Below are positions 1 to 9,771 of a stretch of 64,000 nt of DNA, in pieces; position 1 is the stretch's first letter, and every line of letters begins with the position of its first letter. The stretch comes from Vibrio gazogenes (lineage in GTDB: Bacteria; Pseudomonadota; Gammaproteobacteria; Enterobacterales; Vibrionaceae). A program made the position numbers and the translations under genes. The notes beneath the pieces are model-generated. The model was not told the origin of the DNA. It did not search any database and was given only the letters and a program-made list of their open reading frames with translations. The stretch lies in contig NZ_CP092587.1 of NCBI RefSeq assembly GCF_023920225.1, positions 1,054,001-1,118,000 on the forward strand, written 5' to 3'.

Positions 1-241
1 AGGGTTCGGTAATCAGTTGGTTGATACAATTTCGAGTATCTCCCCAAGCAATACCACCCTGGCAGTGACGAATTCGACCTGTTGATCCCCCGTTGTCCGT
101 CGTCGCAACAATGCCTGTTGCATTAGGACCAAAATCACGAATGGCAGCTAATACACGCCCGAGTCCATGTCCTCCGCCAATCGCAACAATTTTTTTCTCT
201 TGGTAGAGTCTTGTTTGATAAGAATTCATTGTTGCCATCAT
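1..241 (-). CDS. YvcK/YbhK family protein (gluconeogenesis factor), N-terminal part
   Basis: Reading the minus strand from about 229 or 241 gives an open frame that runs off the left edge. It begins [20 protein letters not shown], continues with a [17 protein letters not shown] stretch and then [12 protein letters not shown]. This Gly-rich start and the DNGGS(T/S)GR motif are typical of the YvcK/YbhK (CofD-like, UPF0052) family, a nucleotide-sugar-binding regulator of carbon metabolism and cell envelope. Only about 76-80 residues are present. In-frame ATGs lie at 241, 238 and 229, and none has a strong ribosome-binding site, so the start is uncertain. The gene is divergent from moaA. The family call is secure; the exact cellular role is known only by analogy. 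Confidence 0.85.
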   Translation of the reverse strand, partial: MMATMNSYQTRLYQEKKIVAIGGGHGLGRVLAAIRDFGPNATGIVATTDNGGSTGRIRHCQGGIAWGDTRNCINQLITEP

Positions 242-404
242 CTATAAGTGAATCGCGATTAAGAGTAGTCGAATTTTTTGATTCAGAATACTTCTTCTGT
301 GAAAATTTGGCTGGAACACTCAAATTTTTTGATATGGAAGTAGGATCTGTTCAAAAAAATTTGTAAACTGAAAAACATGTTAATTGTGATGACACATGTC
401 TCAT

Positions 405-530
405 AGTTGCCATAGCTCCGAGTTTGACGGGCTAAGTTCCGGATGGAATAGGCTTGTTAAACCTGTGGTCGATGTTGATGACCCGAGGGTGGGATTGGAA
501 ATGATCTTGCCTCCCGTGTTTGGAAAGGTG
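405..530 (+). promoter_or_regulatory. Moco-type riboswitch leader upstream of moaA
   Basis: The roughly 125 bases before moaA look like the Moco RNA motif of gammaproteobacteria. There is a CTCCGAGTTTGACGGGCTAA segment, a TTCCGGATGGAA hairpin, a GGTC/GACC pair around 467-484, then GAGGGTGGGATTGGAAATG and GCCTCCCG, followed by TGGAAAGGTG just before the ATG. The GGGTGGGA and CCTCCC arms can pair and would place the GGAAAGG Shine-Dalgarno within the structure. Known members bind molybdenum (or tungsten) cofactor and repress moaA translation. The match is from memory of the motif, not a covariance-model search. Confidence 0.75.
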
Positions 531-534
531 TTCC

Positions 535-1518
535 ATGGCTCAATTTGAAGATAGCTTTCAGCGTAAATTTTACTATTTACGTCTGTCGTTGACGGACGTA
601 TGCAATTTTAAATGTACCTACTGTTTACCGGACGGATATCAGGCAGAGGCTCAGCGGCCTCAGTTTTTATCGTTGCCGGAAATTCAGCGGGTTGTCACCG
701 CATTCGCAAGTTGCGGAACCTCTAAAGTGCGCTTAACCGGTGGTGAACCGACACTGCGTCGGGATTTTACCGATATCATCCATCTCGTCTCCTCTACTCC
801 CGGCATTGAACAAGTGGCGATGACCACTAACGGATTCCGTTTGGCAAAATCAGCAGCGGAATGGCGTCAGGCCGGGCTGACCAATATTAATGTCAGTGTT
901 GATAGCCTCGATCCGAGGATGTTCCATCAGATTACCGGTGAAAATAAATATCGGCAGGTCATGGACGGTATTGAACAAGCGTTGGCGGTCGGTTTCTCTC
1001 AAGTCAAAGTGAACGTCGTTTTACTGAAGGGGCTGAATGACCGTCAGTTGCCCGCATTTCTAGGCTGGATCCGTGACTTGCCCATCCAGCTCCGTTTTAT
1101 TGAATTGATGCAGACCGGAACGATGGATAATTTTTTCCAGCGACATCATGTTTCGGGGCAGACCGTTTATCAGCAACTACTTGATGAAGGGTGGATTCCG
1201 AAGGTGCGCGCTTGTCATGATGGACCCGCTAAAGTTTTAGCACATCCCGACTACCAGGGAGAACTTGGTTTCATTATGCCTTATGAAAAAAATTTCTGTG
1301 CGAGCTGTAATCGTCTGCGTGTTTCAGCGAAAGGCAAACTGCATCTGTGTCTGTTTGGTGAATCGGGGATTGAATTGCGTGATTTACTTCAGCAAGATGA
1401 GCAGCAATCAGCTCTGATTGAGCGAATTCAACAGGCTTTGGGTGAAAAAGCCGTGAGCCATTTCTTACATGATGGTTACGCGGGTATGACGCCTCACTTA
1501 GCATCGATTGGCGGTTAG
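535..1518 (+). CDS. moaA: GTP 3',8-cyclase MoaA
   Basis: Radical-SAM enzyme that, with MoaC, converts GTP to cyclic pyranopterin monophosphate, the first step of molybdenum cofactor synthesis in the cytoplasm. It is 327 residues, the usual length. The SAM-binding 4Fe-4S cluster motif CNFKCTYC is at residues 23-30, and the second C-terminal cluster motif is [10 protein letters not shown] followed by HLCL. The protein ends in Gly-Gly, as functional MoaA does. The start is ATG at 535, because GGAAAGG sits 6-12 bases upstream; an upstream in-frame TTG at 520 lies in the leader RNA. It is the first gene of moaABCDE and is probably controlled by the leader at 405-530. Confidence 0.97.
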   Translation: MAQFEDSFQRKFYYLRLSLTDVCNFKCTYCLPDGYQAEAQRPQFLSLPEIQRVVTAFASCGTSKVRLTGGEPTLRRDFTDIIHLVSSTPGIEQVAMTTNGFRLAKSAAEWRQAGLTNINVSVDSLDPRMFHQITGENKYRQVMDGIEQALAVGFSQVKVNVVLLKGLNDRQLPAFLGWIRDLPIQLRFIELMQTGTMDNFFQRHHVSGQTVYQQLLDEGWIPKVRACHDGPAKVLAHPDYQGELGFIMPYEKNFCASCNRLRVSAKGKLHLCLFGESGIELRDLLQQDEQQSALIERIQQALGEKAVSHFLHDGYAGMTPHLASIGG

Positions 1519-1689
1519 TCCGCTTTTACCGTTACCAGCCAATAACGCTGACCGGATTGGTCAGAGAGTTATCCGTTGGTAATGAATGTCAATTCCAACG
1601 ATGCGACATCCGTATGGCGCAAACCGTTCATATGGCGCATCAAGGCGAACCATGTCGCTATCATCAATGATCAAAATAGGTAACTCTCT

Positions 1690-2196
1690 ATGGGACATGC
1701 ACAAACTGAATTCAGACCGGCAAAAATTGCGGTCTTAACCGTTTCTGATACGAGAACGGAGGAAAATGACACATCCGGCGGTTATTTGGCTGAACAGCTT
1801 CAGCAAGCCGGACATCAGCTCGCGGATAAACAGATCGTGGTTGATGATCGCTATAAAATTCGTGCAATTGTTTCCCAGTGGATTGCGGATGAAGATGTTC
1901 AGGTGGTTTTGATTACCGGTGGAACAGGCTTTACTTCACGAGACAGTACACCGGAAGCATTAACACCGCTGTTTGATAAACAAGTGGAAGGATTCGGTGA
2001 GTTATTTCGACTGGTTTCTTATGAAGAGATTGGTACTTCGACCATTCAATCACGGGCGGTTGCCGGTTTTGCCAACCATACGGTCATTTTTGCTATGCCG
2101 GGTTCAACCGGTGCCTGCAAAACTGCGTGGACAAAAATTATTTGCCAGCAGTTGGATGCATCACATCGGCCATGCAATTTTATGCCCCATTTATAA
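1690..2196 (+). CDS. moaB: Molybdenum cofactor biosynthesis protein MoaB
   Basis: MoaB/Mog-fold protein of 168 residues, close to the E. coli length. The family binds molybdopterin and resembles MogA-type adenylyltransferases, but its precise role in E. coli is unclear. The conserved TGGTGFTSRDSTPEAL stretch and the MPGSTGACKTAW segment of the molybdopterin-binding fold are visible. It lies 171 bases after moaA and 18 bases before moaC, so it is probably transcribed with the operon. The moaA-moaB gap contains a large imperfect stem-loop. Confidence 0.95.
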   Translation: MGHAQTEFRPAKIAVLTVSDTRTEENDTSGGYLAEQLQQAGHQLADKQIVVDDRYKIRAIVSQWIADEDVQVVLITGGTGFTSRDSTPEALTPLFDKQVEGFGELFRLVSYEEIGTSTIQSRAVAGFANHTVIFAMPGSTGACKTAWTKIICQQLDASHRPCNFMPHL

Positions 2197-2214
2197 GCTG
2201 CGCGGGAGTCAAAC

Positions 2215-2694
2215 ATGAGCCAACTCACCCATATTAATGCCGCTGGTGAAGCCAATATGGTGGACGTTTCCGACAAAGCTGATTCTGTTCGTGAAGCAAG
2301 GGCCGAAGCATTGGTTTACATGGCGGAAGACACATTGCAATTGATCCTTTCCGGTCAGCATCATAAAGGGGATGTTTTTGCGACCGCCCGTATTGCTGGG
2401 ATTCAAGCCGCGAAACGAACCTGGGAACTGATCCCGCTTTGTCATCCCTTGCTGCTATCGAAAGTGGAAGTTCGTTTGACAGCAATCGAGACGCAGTCAT
2501 GTGTCAGAATCGAATCTTTGTGTCGGCTGACGGGAAAAACGGGCGTTGAAATGGAGGCGCTGACAGCCGCATCTGTTGCCGCGCTGACGGTTTACGATAT
2601 GTGTAAAGCTGTTCAGAAGGACATGGTCATCGGCCCGGTTCGACTACTGGAAAAGTCCGGAGGAAAGTCCGGCCATTTTAAGGTGGAATCATGA
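2215..2694 (+). CDS. moaC: Cyclic pyranopterin monophosphate synthase MoaC
   Basis: Acts after MoaA, closing the cyclic phosphate and pyranopterin rings to make cPMP. The 159-residue protein has the family landmarks: N-terminal [16 protein letters not shown], the [13 protein letters not shown] active-site segment, and C-terminal [22 protein letters not shown]. It overlaps moaD by four bases (ATGA), which indicates translational coupling. Confidence 0.97.
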   Translation: MSQLTHINAAGEANMVDVSDKADSVREARAEALVYMAEDTLQLILSGQHHKGDVFATARIAGIQAAKRTWELIPLCHPLLLSKVEVRLTAIETQSCVRIESLCRLTGKTGVEMEALTAASVAALTVYDMCKAVQKDMVIGPVRLLEKSGGKSGHFKVES

Positions 2695-2936
2695 TTAAAG
2701 TCCTATTTTTTGCTCAGACCCGAGAGCTGGTCGGGCAGGCAGAACTTGAGTTGCCATGCACATTTGCAACCCTTGATGCGCTGAGATGCGATTTGGCCAA
2801 GCGCTCGGAGAAGTGGGCGTTGGCAATGAACTCTGATCGTTTGTTGGCTGCAGTTAATCAAACCATCGTTTCACTGGATACTGCGATTGATGATTGTGAT
2901 GAAATTGCATTTTTTCCGCCAGTGACAGGAGGCTGA
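2691..2936 (+). CDS. moaD: Molybdopterin synthase small subunit MoaD
   Basis: Ubiquitin-like sulfur carrier of 81 residues. It ends in FFPPVTGG, the exposed Gly-Gly that is adenylated by MoeB and turned into the thiocarboxylate that donates sulfur to cPMP. It works as a heterotetramer with MoaE, encoded one base further on. The start overlaps the moaC stop (ATGA). Confidence 0.96.
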   Translation: MIKVLFFAQTRELVGQAELELPCTFATLDALRCDLAKRSEKWALAMNSDRLLAAVNQTIVSLDTAIDDCDEIAFFPPVTGG

Positions 2937-2937
2937 T

Positions 2938-3390
2938 ATGGAATACTCAGTTGCTGTCCAATACGATGATTTTTGTGTCGAAGATGAATATCAGGCGCTG
3001 TCTCAAGGAGATGATGCCGGTGCGGTTGTAACGTTTGTCGGCAAGGTTCGGGATATGAATCTGGGCAATCAGGTGACAGGATTACATCTTGAACACTATC
3101 CCGGCATGACAGAAAAAGCGTTAAATACCATTTGTGAGCAAGCGTTACAACGCTGGCCTTTACTGGCAATTCGCGTGATCCATCGTATCGGTGATTTGGC
3201 GATTGGTGCGCAAATTGTTTTTGTCGGTGTCAGTAGTCACCATCGCGATGCAGCCTTTGCGGCCAGTGCCTTCATTATGGATACGCTGAAGACTCAGGCC
3301 CCTTTCTGGAAGAAAGAAACAACCAGTAGCGGAGAACGCTGGTTAGATAGTCGAGATTCGGATCGATTAGCTGCTGAGAAATGGCAGTAA
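2938..3390 (+). CDS. moaE: Molybdopterin synthase large subunit MoaE
   Basis: Catalytic subunit of molybdopterin synthase, 150 residues, which inserts two sulfurs from MoaD into cPMP. Typical features are GAVVTFVGKVRDMN near the N-terminus, LHLEHYPGMTEKAL, the HRIGDL segment, the VGVSSHHRDAAF stretch and the C-terminal FWKKE containing the catalytic lysine. It is the last gene of the moa operon. A perfect 18-base palindrome (TTCCAATAA and its complement) follows the stop at 3392-3409, without a clear T-tract. Confidence 0.97.
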   Translation: MEYSVAVQYDDFCVEDEYQALSQGDDAGAVVTFVGKVRDMNLGNQVTGLHLEHYPGMTEKALNTICEQALQRWPLLAIRVIHRIGDLAIGAQIVFVGVSSHHRDAAFAASAFIMDTLKTQAPFWKKETTSSGERWLDSRDSDRLAAEKWQ

Positions 3391-3567
3391 TTTCCAATAA
3401 TTATTGGAATTTAACCCCAAGTTCAATTGATTTTATTTTTTTCTGTCTGTTTTTTTGTTCCCTTGTTAACAATGATGAATGAAATTGAGTGATTCTATTT
3501 AGCAATTGGCTGAAATTAGTCAACACTTACCTTAAAGGCTCAGATGAAAGGCTTGAAGGAGAGAACG

Positions 3568-3984
3568 ATGGAATCACTCAAAGTTAGACATTATATGACA
3601 CAGCATTCGATTACCTTTAAAGCTGATATGTCATTATCTGCCGCATTGGAAAGAATCATTGAGTTTGATGATTTTTTTAGTGGTCCAGTGATTGATGATA
3701 ATGGCAGAGTGATTGGCTTTTTATCGGAGCATGATCTACTCGATAAGTTGGTGAAAGTCAGTTATTTCTGTCAGGACTCCCATATGGTGGGTGATTGCAT
3801 GACACAAGAGGTTGATACCGTCAGTCCGGATTTACCGATTATTGAGTTAGCCGATCGTATGCGTGATGGCCACTCAACTTACCCTGTAGTTGAAGACGGG
3901 CGATTAGTCGGTGTGATTAATCGGCGGGCTGTACTGAAAGCGATTAATAAAAATCTTCATAGTTGTTTTCAACGTCAGGTATAG
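3568..3984 (+). CDS. CBS-pair domain protein
   Basis: Protein of 138 residues made almost entirely of two CBS domains (roughly residues 10-65 and 75-130), with the recurring pattern VRHYMT...F.AD.SL..AL and GDCMTQEVDTVSPDLPI. CBS pairs bind adenosyl ligands and sense energy or nucleotide state; no catalytic domain is attached. The ATG at 3568 is preferred over an in-frame ATG at 3544 because AAGGAG lies six bases before it. It stands alone between moaE and udp and ends in a good terminator at 4019. Partner and ligand cannot be read from the sequence. Confidence 0.88.
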   Translation: MESLKVRHYMTQHSITFKADMSLSAALERIIEFDDFFSGPVIDDNGRVIGFLSEHDLLDKLVKVSYFCQDSHMVGDCMTQEVDTVSPDLPIIELADRMRDGHSTYPVVEDGRLVGVINRRAVLKAINKNLHSCFQRQV

Positions 3985-4018
3985 ATTCGGCGGTCGGATA
4001 TGCGTATTCATTGTGTTC

Positions 4019-4056
4019 AATAAGCCTCGAAATGTTATTTCGCAGGCTTATTTTGT
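4019..4056 (+). terminator. Rho-independent terminator after the CBS protein gene
   Basis: AATAAGCCT (4019-4027) pairs with AGGCTTATT (4044-4052), continued by CGAAAT with ATTTCG and a single bulged C. A TTTTGTCT run follows. Confidence 0.85.
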
Positions 4057-4224
4057 CTCCATTCAGGATGTGCGTCACATATTGATGAAATATGATGTCA
4101 TGTATATTCATTATGTGTGATCTAAGTTGGCACTTGAGGGCTAAATCTTGGTTAAAGTGCTTTGAGCATTCCATGATACTGAAGTTTGAGTATTTCAACC
4201 AAGATTACAATGAAGGAGACAATA

Positions 4225-4986
4225 ATGTCAGATAAAGTTTTTCATCTCGGAGTCACGCAAGAAGATCTGAATGGTGCAACACTGGCGATATTGCCCGGTG
4301 ACCCTGAACGCGTTAAGAAAATTGCTGACCAAATGGATTCTCCAGAATTTCTGGCGAGTCATCGTGAATTTACCCTGTATCGCGCAAAAGTTGAGGGTAA
4401 ACCCGTCATTGTTTGTTCAACAGGCATCGGTGGACCATCGACTTCAATTGCAGTAGAAGAGCTGGCACAGTTAGGCGTTCGCAGCTTCTTACGTGTCGGT
4501 ACAACGGGGGCTATTCAGCCTAATATTCAGATCGGGGATATGATCGTGACAACCGGTGCTGTTCGCTTAGATGGTGCAAGTCTGCACTTTGCTCCGATGG
4601 AATTCCCGGCTGTCTCAGATTTTGCCGCGATGAGTGCACTCAAGCAGGCTGCTGATGATGAAGGTATTCCGGTTCATACGGGAATTACGGCTTCGAGTGA
4701 CACATTCTATCCGGGGCAGGAGCGTTACGACACGTATTCCGGTCGGGTAACGCGTCGTTTTCAGGGCTCTGTTGATGAGTGGCAAGCGATGGGTGTGATG
4801 AACTTTGAGATGGAATCCGCAACACTGTTTACCATGTGCGCTAGTTCTGGTTTGCAAGCGGGATGTATCGGTGGTGTGATTATCAACCGAACACTCAAAG
4901 AAATCCCGGATCATGCAATTATTAAAGAAGTGGAAGCAAAATCGATACGCGTTGTCGTGAAAGCCGCAGCGCTTTTGCTCGCTTGA
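4225..4986 (+). CDS. udp: Uridine phosphorylase
   Basis: Cytoplasmic enzyme of the NP-1 phosphorylase family that splits uridine with phosphate to uracil and ribose-1-phosphate in pyrimidine salvage. It is 253 residues, the same length as the E. coli enzyme. [13 protein letters not shown] supplies the phosphate site, [17 protein letters not shown] and RVGTTGAIQ line the active site, and [10 protein letters not shown] contains the ribose-binding Glu-Met-Glu. The start is ATG 4225 with AAGGAG at 4213-4218. The upstream region is isolated by the terminator at 4019 and contains TGTGA- and TCACA-like half-sites that might be CRP sites, but no full consensus. The gene ends in a strong terminator. 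Confidence 0.97.
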   Translation: MSDKVFHLGVTQEDLNGATLAILPGDPERVKKIADQMDSPEFLASHREFTLYRAKVEGKPVIVCSTGIGGPSTSIAVEELAQLGVRSFLRVGTTGAIQPNIQIGDMIVTTGAVRLDGASLHFAPMEFPAVSDFAAMSALKQAADDEGIPVHTGITASSDTFYPGQERYDTYSGRVTRRFQGSVDEWQAMGVMNFEMESATLFTMCASSGLQAGCIGGVIINRTLKEIPDHAIIKEVEAKSIRVVVKAAALLLA

Positions 4987-5006
4987 TCTTCACCTAAACT
5001 TTTCGG

Positions 5007-5038
5007 GGCGTCATGTGCGATGACACATGACGCCTTTT
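5007..5038 (+). terminator. Rho-independent terminator after udp
   Basis: GGCGTCATGTG (5007-5017) and CACATGACGCC (5024-5034) form a perfect 11-bp stem with a six-base loop, followed by TTTT. Confidence 0.93.
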
Positions 5039-5044
5039 ATTGGT

Positions 5045-5851
5045 CTAGGCGGTGAGTAACTTTGGGAGTGGTAAATACAGTGTCTCAATGAGTTCTCCCA
5101 GCATATGGTCGTAAACATGAGCAATACTCAACGAGATATCTTCACTCATCTGATACATCGCTTCAGCACTGATATGAGAGTCAAGGGATTTACCCACATC
5201 TGATAAAATTACCAGAGCTTTGGTACACGTCGGGGAGGAGATCGATAAGGGACTCACCATCGTTAACTGGTTCACTTTTCTTGCGAGTATGTCTGCACAG
5301 TGTTGTAAACGTGTTTGTCCTTCGGGTGTATTCATCTCTTCGATACAGATCCTGAATTGTGTCAAAGCGTCCATTGCATCAATGACTTGCTGCCAGTTCA
5401 TATGATATTCATCACTCAAATCTTCCCGGTTGACTTCAATTAACCAAGCCAGCATGACTTCATCCATAAGAAACATACAGTGGCGGATTGCTTTACCGTG
5501 AATCATTTGATTGCGTGAAATCGTCCGTTCCGACCAATCCCGAATGAGGGCTTTCAGTTTGAGTTGAAGCACTCGATACATTGGCTTGTTATCAAAATGA
5601 GCAATGGAAATGAGGTGAGTGGTTTTCTCATTCAGCAGTCCGGCGAGATGCTCGATTTCAACATCTCTGTGCTCACCAAACATGAGAACATGGTGTGTGG
5701 CACTTCGATGTTGGCGACACAGATACAGCACCTGACGTAAATCAACAAGCAGTTCATACTTCCGTTGCAAGGTCGATTCACGTTGTTTGGCAAGATAAAA
5801 CATGAATCCGAGTATACTGACGGAAATCAGCATCGAAATAATGACAAACAT
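5045..5851 (-). CDS. Membrane-anchored protein of unknown function, possibly NIT-like sensor domain
   Basis: Protein of 268 residues with one N-terminal transmembrane segment (about residues 1-19, MFVIISMLISVSILGFMF), a short coiled region (KQRESTLQRKYELLV) and a largely helical remainder. The stretch LCRQHRSATHHVLMFG, with a later repeat of helices around NTPEGQTRLQHCAD, loosely recalls nitrate-sensing NIT or four-helix sensory modules. No HAMP, kinase or GGDEF domain is attached. The ATG at 5851 is chosen because AAGGAG precedes it by six bases. Vibrio species carry an unnamed gene between udp and metG in this place, as far as I remember. I do not recognise a function. Confidence 0.7.
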   Translation of the reverse strand: MFVIISMLISVSILGFMFYLAKQRESTLQRKYELLVDLRQVLYLCRQHRSATHHVLMFGEHRDVEIEHLAGLLNEKTTHLISIAHFDNKPMYRVLQLKLKALIRDWSERTISRNQMIHGKAIRHCMFLMDEVMLAWLIEVNREDLSDEYHMNWQQVIDAMDALTQFRICIEEMNTPEGQTRLQHCADILARKVNQLTMVSPLSISSPTCTKALVILSDVGKSLDSHISAEAMYQMSEDISLSIAHVYDHMLGELIETLYLPLPKLLTA

Positions 5852-6148
5852 AACCAACTCCTTGTTTTTAGAGAGACGGCTTGATTTTGTGGTTGTTGCC
5901 CCTTGTGCAATATAGCGTTGTGTGCGCTAAAAACATCAGCCAATTGCATTGAAAGTAAACACGTCTCCCCCACAAAGGTCAAGACACCTTTGTATCCTTG
6001 TCGTTAAACAGAAGCAGAATTAGTGCCAGATTATTTTATTTTTAAAATCATTATCTTAACCTTTGATTCATGATTGCATTGCACCGTCGTTGTGCACAAA
6101 TGATGATCTTGGGGAGATGTTGTATCTGTGTGTGTGGATGCGTATTGA
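5852..6148. other. Intergenic region upstream of the 5045-5851 gene
   Basis: About 300 bases with no convincing gene. It should hold the promoter of the leftward gene ending at 5045. A small hairpin (ACAAAGG at 5972-5978 with CCTTTGT at 5987-5993) and an AT-rich stretch around 6030-6055 are visible. Nothing else is recognised. Confidence 0.5.
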
Positions 6149-6180
6149 TAAAAAAGGCCTTATCGGTATCCGATAAGGCC
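6149..6180 (-). terminator. Rho-independent terminator after metG
   Basis: A perfect 11-bp stem (GGCCTTATCGG at 6156-6166 and its complement at 6170-6180) with a three-base loop. Read leftward it is followed by six T residues, so it serves metG, which ends at 6208. Confidence 0.93.
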
Positions 6181-6207
6181 TCTAATAGGTTGATAATACT
6201 ATCAATC

Positions 6208-8253
6208 TTACATGACGCGCATACCCGGACGGGCACCTTCATGCGGTTCGAGTATCCAGAGCTCTTTTCCGCCCGGACCCGCAGCGAGAATCATGCCTTC
6301 AGATAAGCCAAACTTCATTTTCCGAGGCTTCAGGTTGGCAACCATCACAGTATATTTACCTACGAGTTCTTCAGGCTGATAAGCGGCTTTGATACCGGAA
6401 AAGACCTGACGAACCTCACCACCGATATCCAGTTGGAACTTGAGTAACTTATCCGCTTTGGGGACCGCTTCACAAGATAAGATCTTCGCAATACGGAGAT
6501 CAACTTTGGCGAAATCATCAAATTCAATCTCTGGGGCGATTGGATCTTTACTGAGTTCCGTCTCTTCCTGAGCGGATGCCTGAATGATGGCTCTTTCGGC
6601 CTCAACCGCTTCTTTGGAAGCATCGACCATCGCTTCAATTTGTTTTGGATCAATGCGGCTGAAGAGGGCTTTAAACGCTGCAATCTCATGATCAACTAAA
6701 GGTTGTTGGATGGCATCCCAGCTCAGCTCTTGATTGAGGAATGCTTCACTACGGCTTGCCAGCGCTGGCATCACGGGTTTGAGGTAAGTCATCAGGACGC
6801 GGAACAGGTTCAGACCCATTGAACAGATCTCTTGCAGCTCCTGTTCTTTTCCTTCCTGCTTGGCAATCACCCACGGAGCTTTTTCATCAACATATTGGTT
6901 GGCTTTATCCGCCAAGGCGGTGATCTCGCGGATCGCCCGGCCAAACTCTCGGTTTTCATACAGTTCACCGATATGCTCAGCGGCATCAATAAATGTCTGA
7001 TACAGCTCTGGTTCGACACAAGTCGCTGCCAGTTGTCCTGCAAAACGTTTGTTGATAAAACCTGCATTGCGTGATGCAAGATTAACGATTTTATTGACGA
7101 CATCCGAGTTCACCCGTTGGGTGAAATCTTCCAGATTCAAATCGAGGTCATCAATGCGGTTATTGAGTTTAGCTGCGTAATAGTAACGCAAGCACTCTGG
7201 ATCAAGATGGTCTAAATAGGTACTCGCTTTGATGAATGTCCCTTTGGACTTCGACATCTTCGCGCCATTCACGGTGACATAGCCGTGAACGTATACGTTA
7301 TTCGGCTTACGGAAACCCGATCCTTCCAGCATAGCTGGCCAGAACAGGCTGTGGAAGTAGACAATATCTTTACCGATGAAGTGGTAAAGTTCGGCCTGAC
7401 TGTTTTTGTGCCAGTATTCGTCGAAATCCAGATCATCGCGTCGATCACATAAATTTTTAAACGACCCCATGTAACCGATCGGTGCATCGAGCCAGACATA
7501 AAAATATTTACCGCTTTCGCCCGGGATCTCAAAACCGAAATAAGGCGCATCGCGTGATATGTCCCACTGTTGCAGACCGGATTCAAACCACTCCTGCATT
7601 TTATTGGCCATTTCTGTTTGTAAAGAACCAGACCGTGTCCACGCTTTCAGCATGTCTGCAAATTGGGGTAAATCAAAGAAGAAATGCTCAGAATCTTTCA
7701 TCACCGGTGTCGCACCGGATACGGCAGACTTCGGATTGATCAAGTCTGTCGGGCTGTAGGTTTCGCCACAGGCATCACAGTTATCACCATATTGATCTTC
7801 TGAGTGACATTTAGGGCAGGTGCCTTTGACAAAACGATCAGGCAAAAACATTTCTTTTTCAGGATCGTACAGTTGGGAAATCGTCCGGCTGGAAATAAAT
7901 CCGTTAGCCTTGAGTTGTTGATAAATCAGCGAAGAAAGCTCACGGTTTTCTTCACTGTGAGTGCTGTGATAGTTATCAAAGCTAATATCAAAACCGGCAA
8001 AATCTTTCTGGTGTTCTTGACTGACCGAAGCAATCATTTCTTCTGGCGTGATCCCCATCTGCTGTGCTTTCAGCATAATCGGGGTACCGTGTGCATCATC
8101 TGCACAGATAAAGTGAATGACATTGCCGCGTAGGCGTTGGTAGCGTACCCAGATATCCGCTTGAATATGCTCCAGCATATGGCCCAAGTGGATAGAACCG
8201 TTGGCATACGGTAGGGCACAAGTTACCAGAATTTTTCTTGGTTCAGTTGCCAT
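6208..8253 (-). CDS. metG: Methionyl-tRNA synthetase
   Basis: Class I aminoacyl-tRNA synthetase charging tRNA-Met, 681 residues. The HIGH-type motif is HLGH at residues 22-25, the KMSKS loop is intact ([10 protein letters not shown]), and the connective peptide has zinc cysteines ([18 protein letters not shown], near residue 150). The C-terminal about 110 residues ([20 protein letters not shown] onward) form an EMAPII/Trbp111-type tRNA-binding and dimerisation domain, as in the E. coli long form. It is divergent from mrp. The ribosome-binding site before ATG 8253 is weak (AAAGATAAG). Family assignment is certain. Confidence 0.98.
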   Translation of the reverse strand: MATEPRKILVTCALPYANGSIHLGHMLEHIQADIWVRYQRLRGNVIHFICADDAHGTPIMLKAQQMGITPEEMIASVSQEHQKDFAGFDISFDNYHSTHSEENRELSSLIYQQLKANGFISSRTISQLYDPEKEMFLPDRFVKGTCPKCHSEDQYGDNCDACGETYSPTDLINPKSAVSGATPVMKDSEHFFFDLPQFADMLKAWTRSGSLQTEMANKMQEWFESGLQQWDISRDAPYFGFEIPGESGKYFYVWLDAPIGYMGSFKNLCDRRDDLDFDEYWHKNSQAELYHFIGKDIVYFHSLFWPAMLEGSGFRKPNNVYVHGYVTVNGAKMSKSKGTFIKASTYLDHLDPECLRYYYAAKLNNRIDDLDLNLEDFTQRVNSDVVNKIVNLASRNAGFINKRFAGQLAATCVEPELYQTFIDAAEHIGELYENREFGRAIREITALADKANQYVDEKAPWVIAKQEGKEQELQEICSMGLNLFRVLMTYLKPVMPALASRSEAFLNQELSWDAIQQPLVDHEIAAFKALFSRIDPKQIEAMVDASKEAVEAERAIIQASAQEETELSKDPIAPEIEFDDFAKVDLRIAKILSCEAVPKADKLLKFQLDIGGEVRQVFSGIKAAYQPEELVGKYTVMVANLKPRKMKFGLSEGMILAAGPGGKELWILEPHEGARPGMRVM

Positions 8254-8534
8254 AACTTATCTTTCGCTCTGTCTGTTATACTCGGATGGCCTCAAAATAT
8301 AGTCGTATGAAAGTTTGATATGTGATTCTGAGGTTGCCGGAGTGATGTATCAAAAATTTGTGACTGCTAATACTACCCGATGACAAGAATAACGCCAAGG
8401 CGTTATTCCTTTCTCTTGCAGGGGTTCTGTCTGGTTTACTGTGGTGTTAGCATAGGCTTTTGGCGCTACCTGATGAACGTGTCGTCACAGGTGAGCGTGT
8501 CGATTGAAATCGTATCCGGTCAAGAAGGTAATCT

Positions 8535-9605
8535 ATGCGGCAGCTTACACCTCCCCAACAACTCTGTATCTGGTTGAATCAATTTTCTCACCCTTGTTTG
8601 CGTTCCGATTGGGCATCCCAACCGGGGCTGGTTTACACCCATGAAGATGACCGCTATCACATTGAACTCCCTTTTGCTGCGAATACGCTGGCGGACGAGC
8701 TACGCCAATGGATTGCAGCGCAAGCTGATCGACCTGTTGCCGGTGACATTTGTGTCCACATCGTGCCGAAAACTTTGCAGACTCAGGTCGCTTCTCCCGT
8801 CAAAGGGGTCAAAAATATTATTGCAGTCACTTCAGGAAAAGGCGGTGTCGGTAAATCCACAACCGCGGTCAATCTGGCCTTGGGACTGGCTGCCTCTCAT
8901 GCTCGTGTCGGCATCTTGGATGCAGATATTTACGGACCATCGGTTCCGATGATGTTAGGGACTGTCCATGCGGAACTGGCGGTTCGTGATGAACGTTGGA
9001 TGCAACCGGTGCTGTCACACGGACTGTATTCACATTCGATCGGTTATCTGATGAGTCAGGATGATGCCGCCGTATGGCGAGGTCCGATGGCCTCCAAAGC
9101 GTTTCAGCAACTGCTCAATGAGACCGAATGGCCGTCGTTAGACTATTTGGTGGTGGATATGCCACCGGGCACCGGAGATATCCAACTCACCTTATCACAG
9201 CAGATGCCCCTGACCGGCGCGGTGGTGGTCACCACACCGCAAGATTTGGCACTCGCGGATGCTCGCAAAGGTGTGGCGATGTTTGAAAAGGTCAATGTCC
9301 CTGTCGTCGGGTTGGTGGAGAATATGAGTTACCACATCTGTAGTCAGTGTGGTCACCGTGAAGACCTCTTTGGGACTGGTGGAGCGGAGAAAATGGCGCA
9401 GGAGTACGGCTTGAGTCTATTGGCGCAAATTCCATTACACCGGCAGGTTCGTGAAGATATTGATACAGGTTGCCCGACCGTTGTTGCACGACCTGAAAGC
9501 GAGCATGCTCAGCTTTATCTGGCGATGGCTGAGCGGATTGCCAGCCATTTGTATTGGCATGGTCAGGTGATTCCGGATGCGATCCCCTTCACTCATCTGA
9601 AATGA
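8535..9605 (+). CDS. mrp: Iron-sulfur cluster carrier ATPase Mrp/ApbC
   Basis: MinD/ParA-type P-loop ATPase of 356 residues that carries and delivers Fe-S clusters. The deviant Walker A GKGGVGKS is at residues 101-108, the DADIYGPSVPMM switch segment follows, and the cluster-binding CxxC (CSQC) is near residue 262. The N-terminal region (about 1-90) is an abbreviated MIP18/DUF59-like part. The start is supported by AAGAAGG shortly upstream. It is divergent from metG, an arrangement shared with E. coli and other gammaproteobacteria. Confidence 0.96.
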   Translation: MRQLTPPQQLCIWLNQFSHPCLRSDWASQPGLVYTHEDDRYHIELPFAANTLADELRQWIAAQADRPVAGDICVHIVPKTLQTQVASPVKGVKNIIAVTSGKGGVGKSTTAVNLALGLAASHARVGILDADIYGPSVPMMLGTVHAELAVRDERWMQPVLSHGLYSHSIGYLMSQDDAAVWRGPMASKAFQQLLNETEWPSLDYLVVDMPPGTGDIQLTLSQQMPLTGAVVVTTPQDLALADARKGVAMFEKVNVPVVGLVENMSYHICSQCGHREDLFGTGGAEKMAQEYGLSLLAQIPLHRQVREDIDTGCPTVVARPESEHAQLYLAMAERIASHLYWHGQVIPDAIPFTHLK

Positions 9606-9771
9606 GTTTTGTATTGATTGGACAGGGATTGTCCGTGTTAAGTGCTACTTTGATGAAAGAAAAGATAAATTATGTTTTTTTAACCGTGTGAATCTGGTAT
9701 CCGACGGAGCTTGTCTCTATAATCACGCCCGCTTATCTGGTTTCTTAGTCAAATGTATCGAGTGAACAATC

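Noticed and set aside
3392..3409. Palindrome after moaE as a terminator
   Set aside because: The 18-base palindrome is AT-rich, has no loop and no direct T-run; it may end transcription weakly but is not called.
4060..4130. CRP-type sites upstream of udp
   Set aside because: TGTGA and TCACA halves occur, but no pair has the proper six-base spacing, so no site is annotated.
8380..8577. 65-residue frame between metG and mrp
   Set aside because: It overlaps the mrp start in another frame and the divergent promoter region, without family resemblance.
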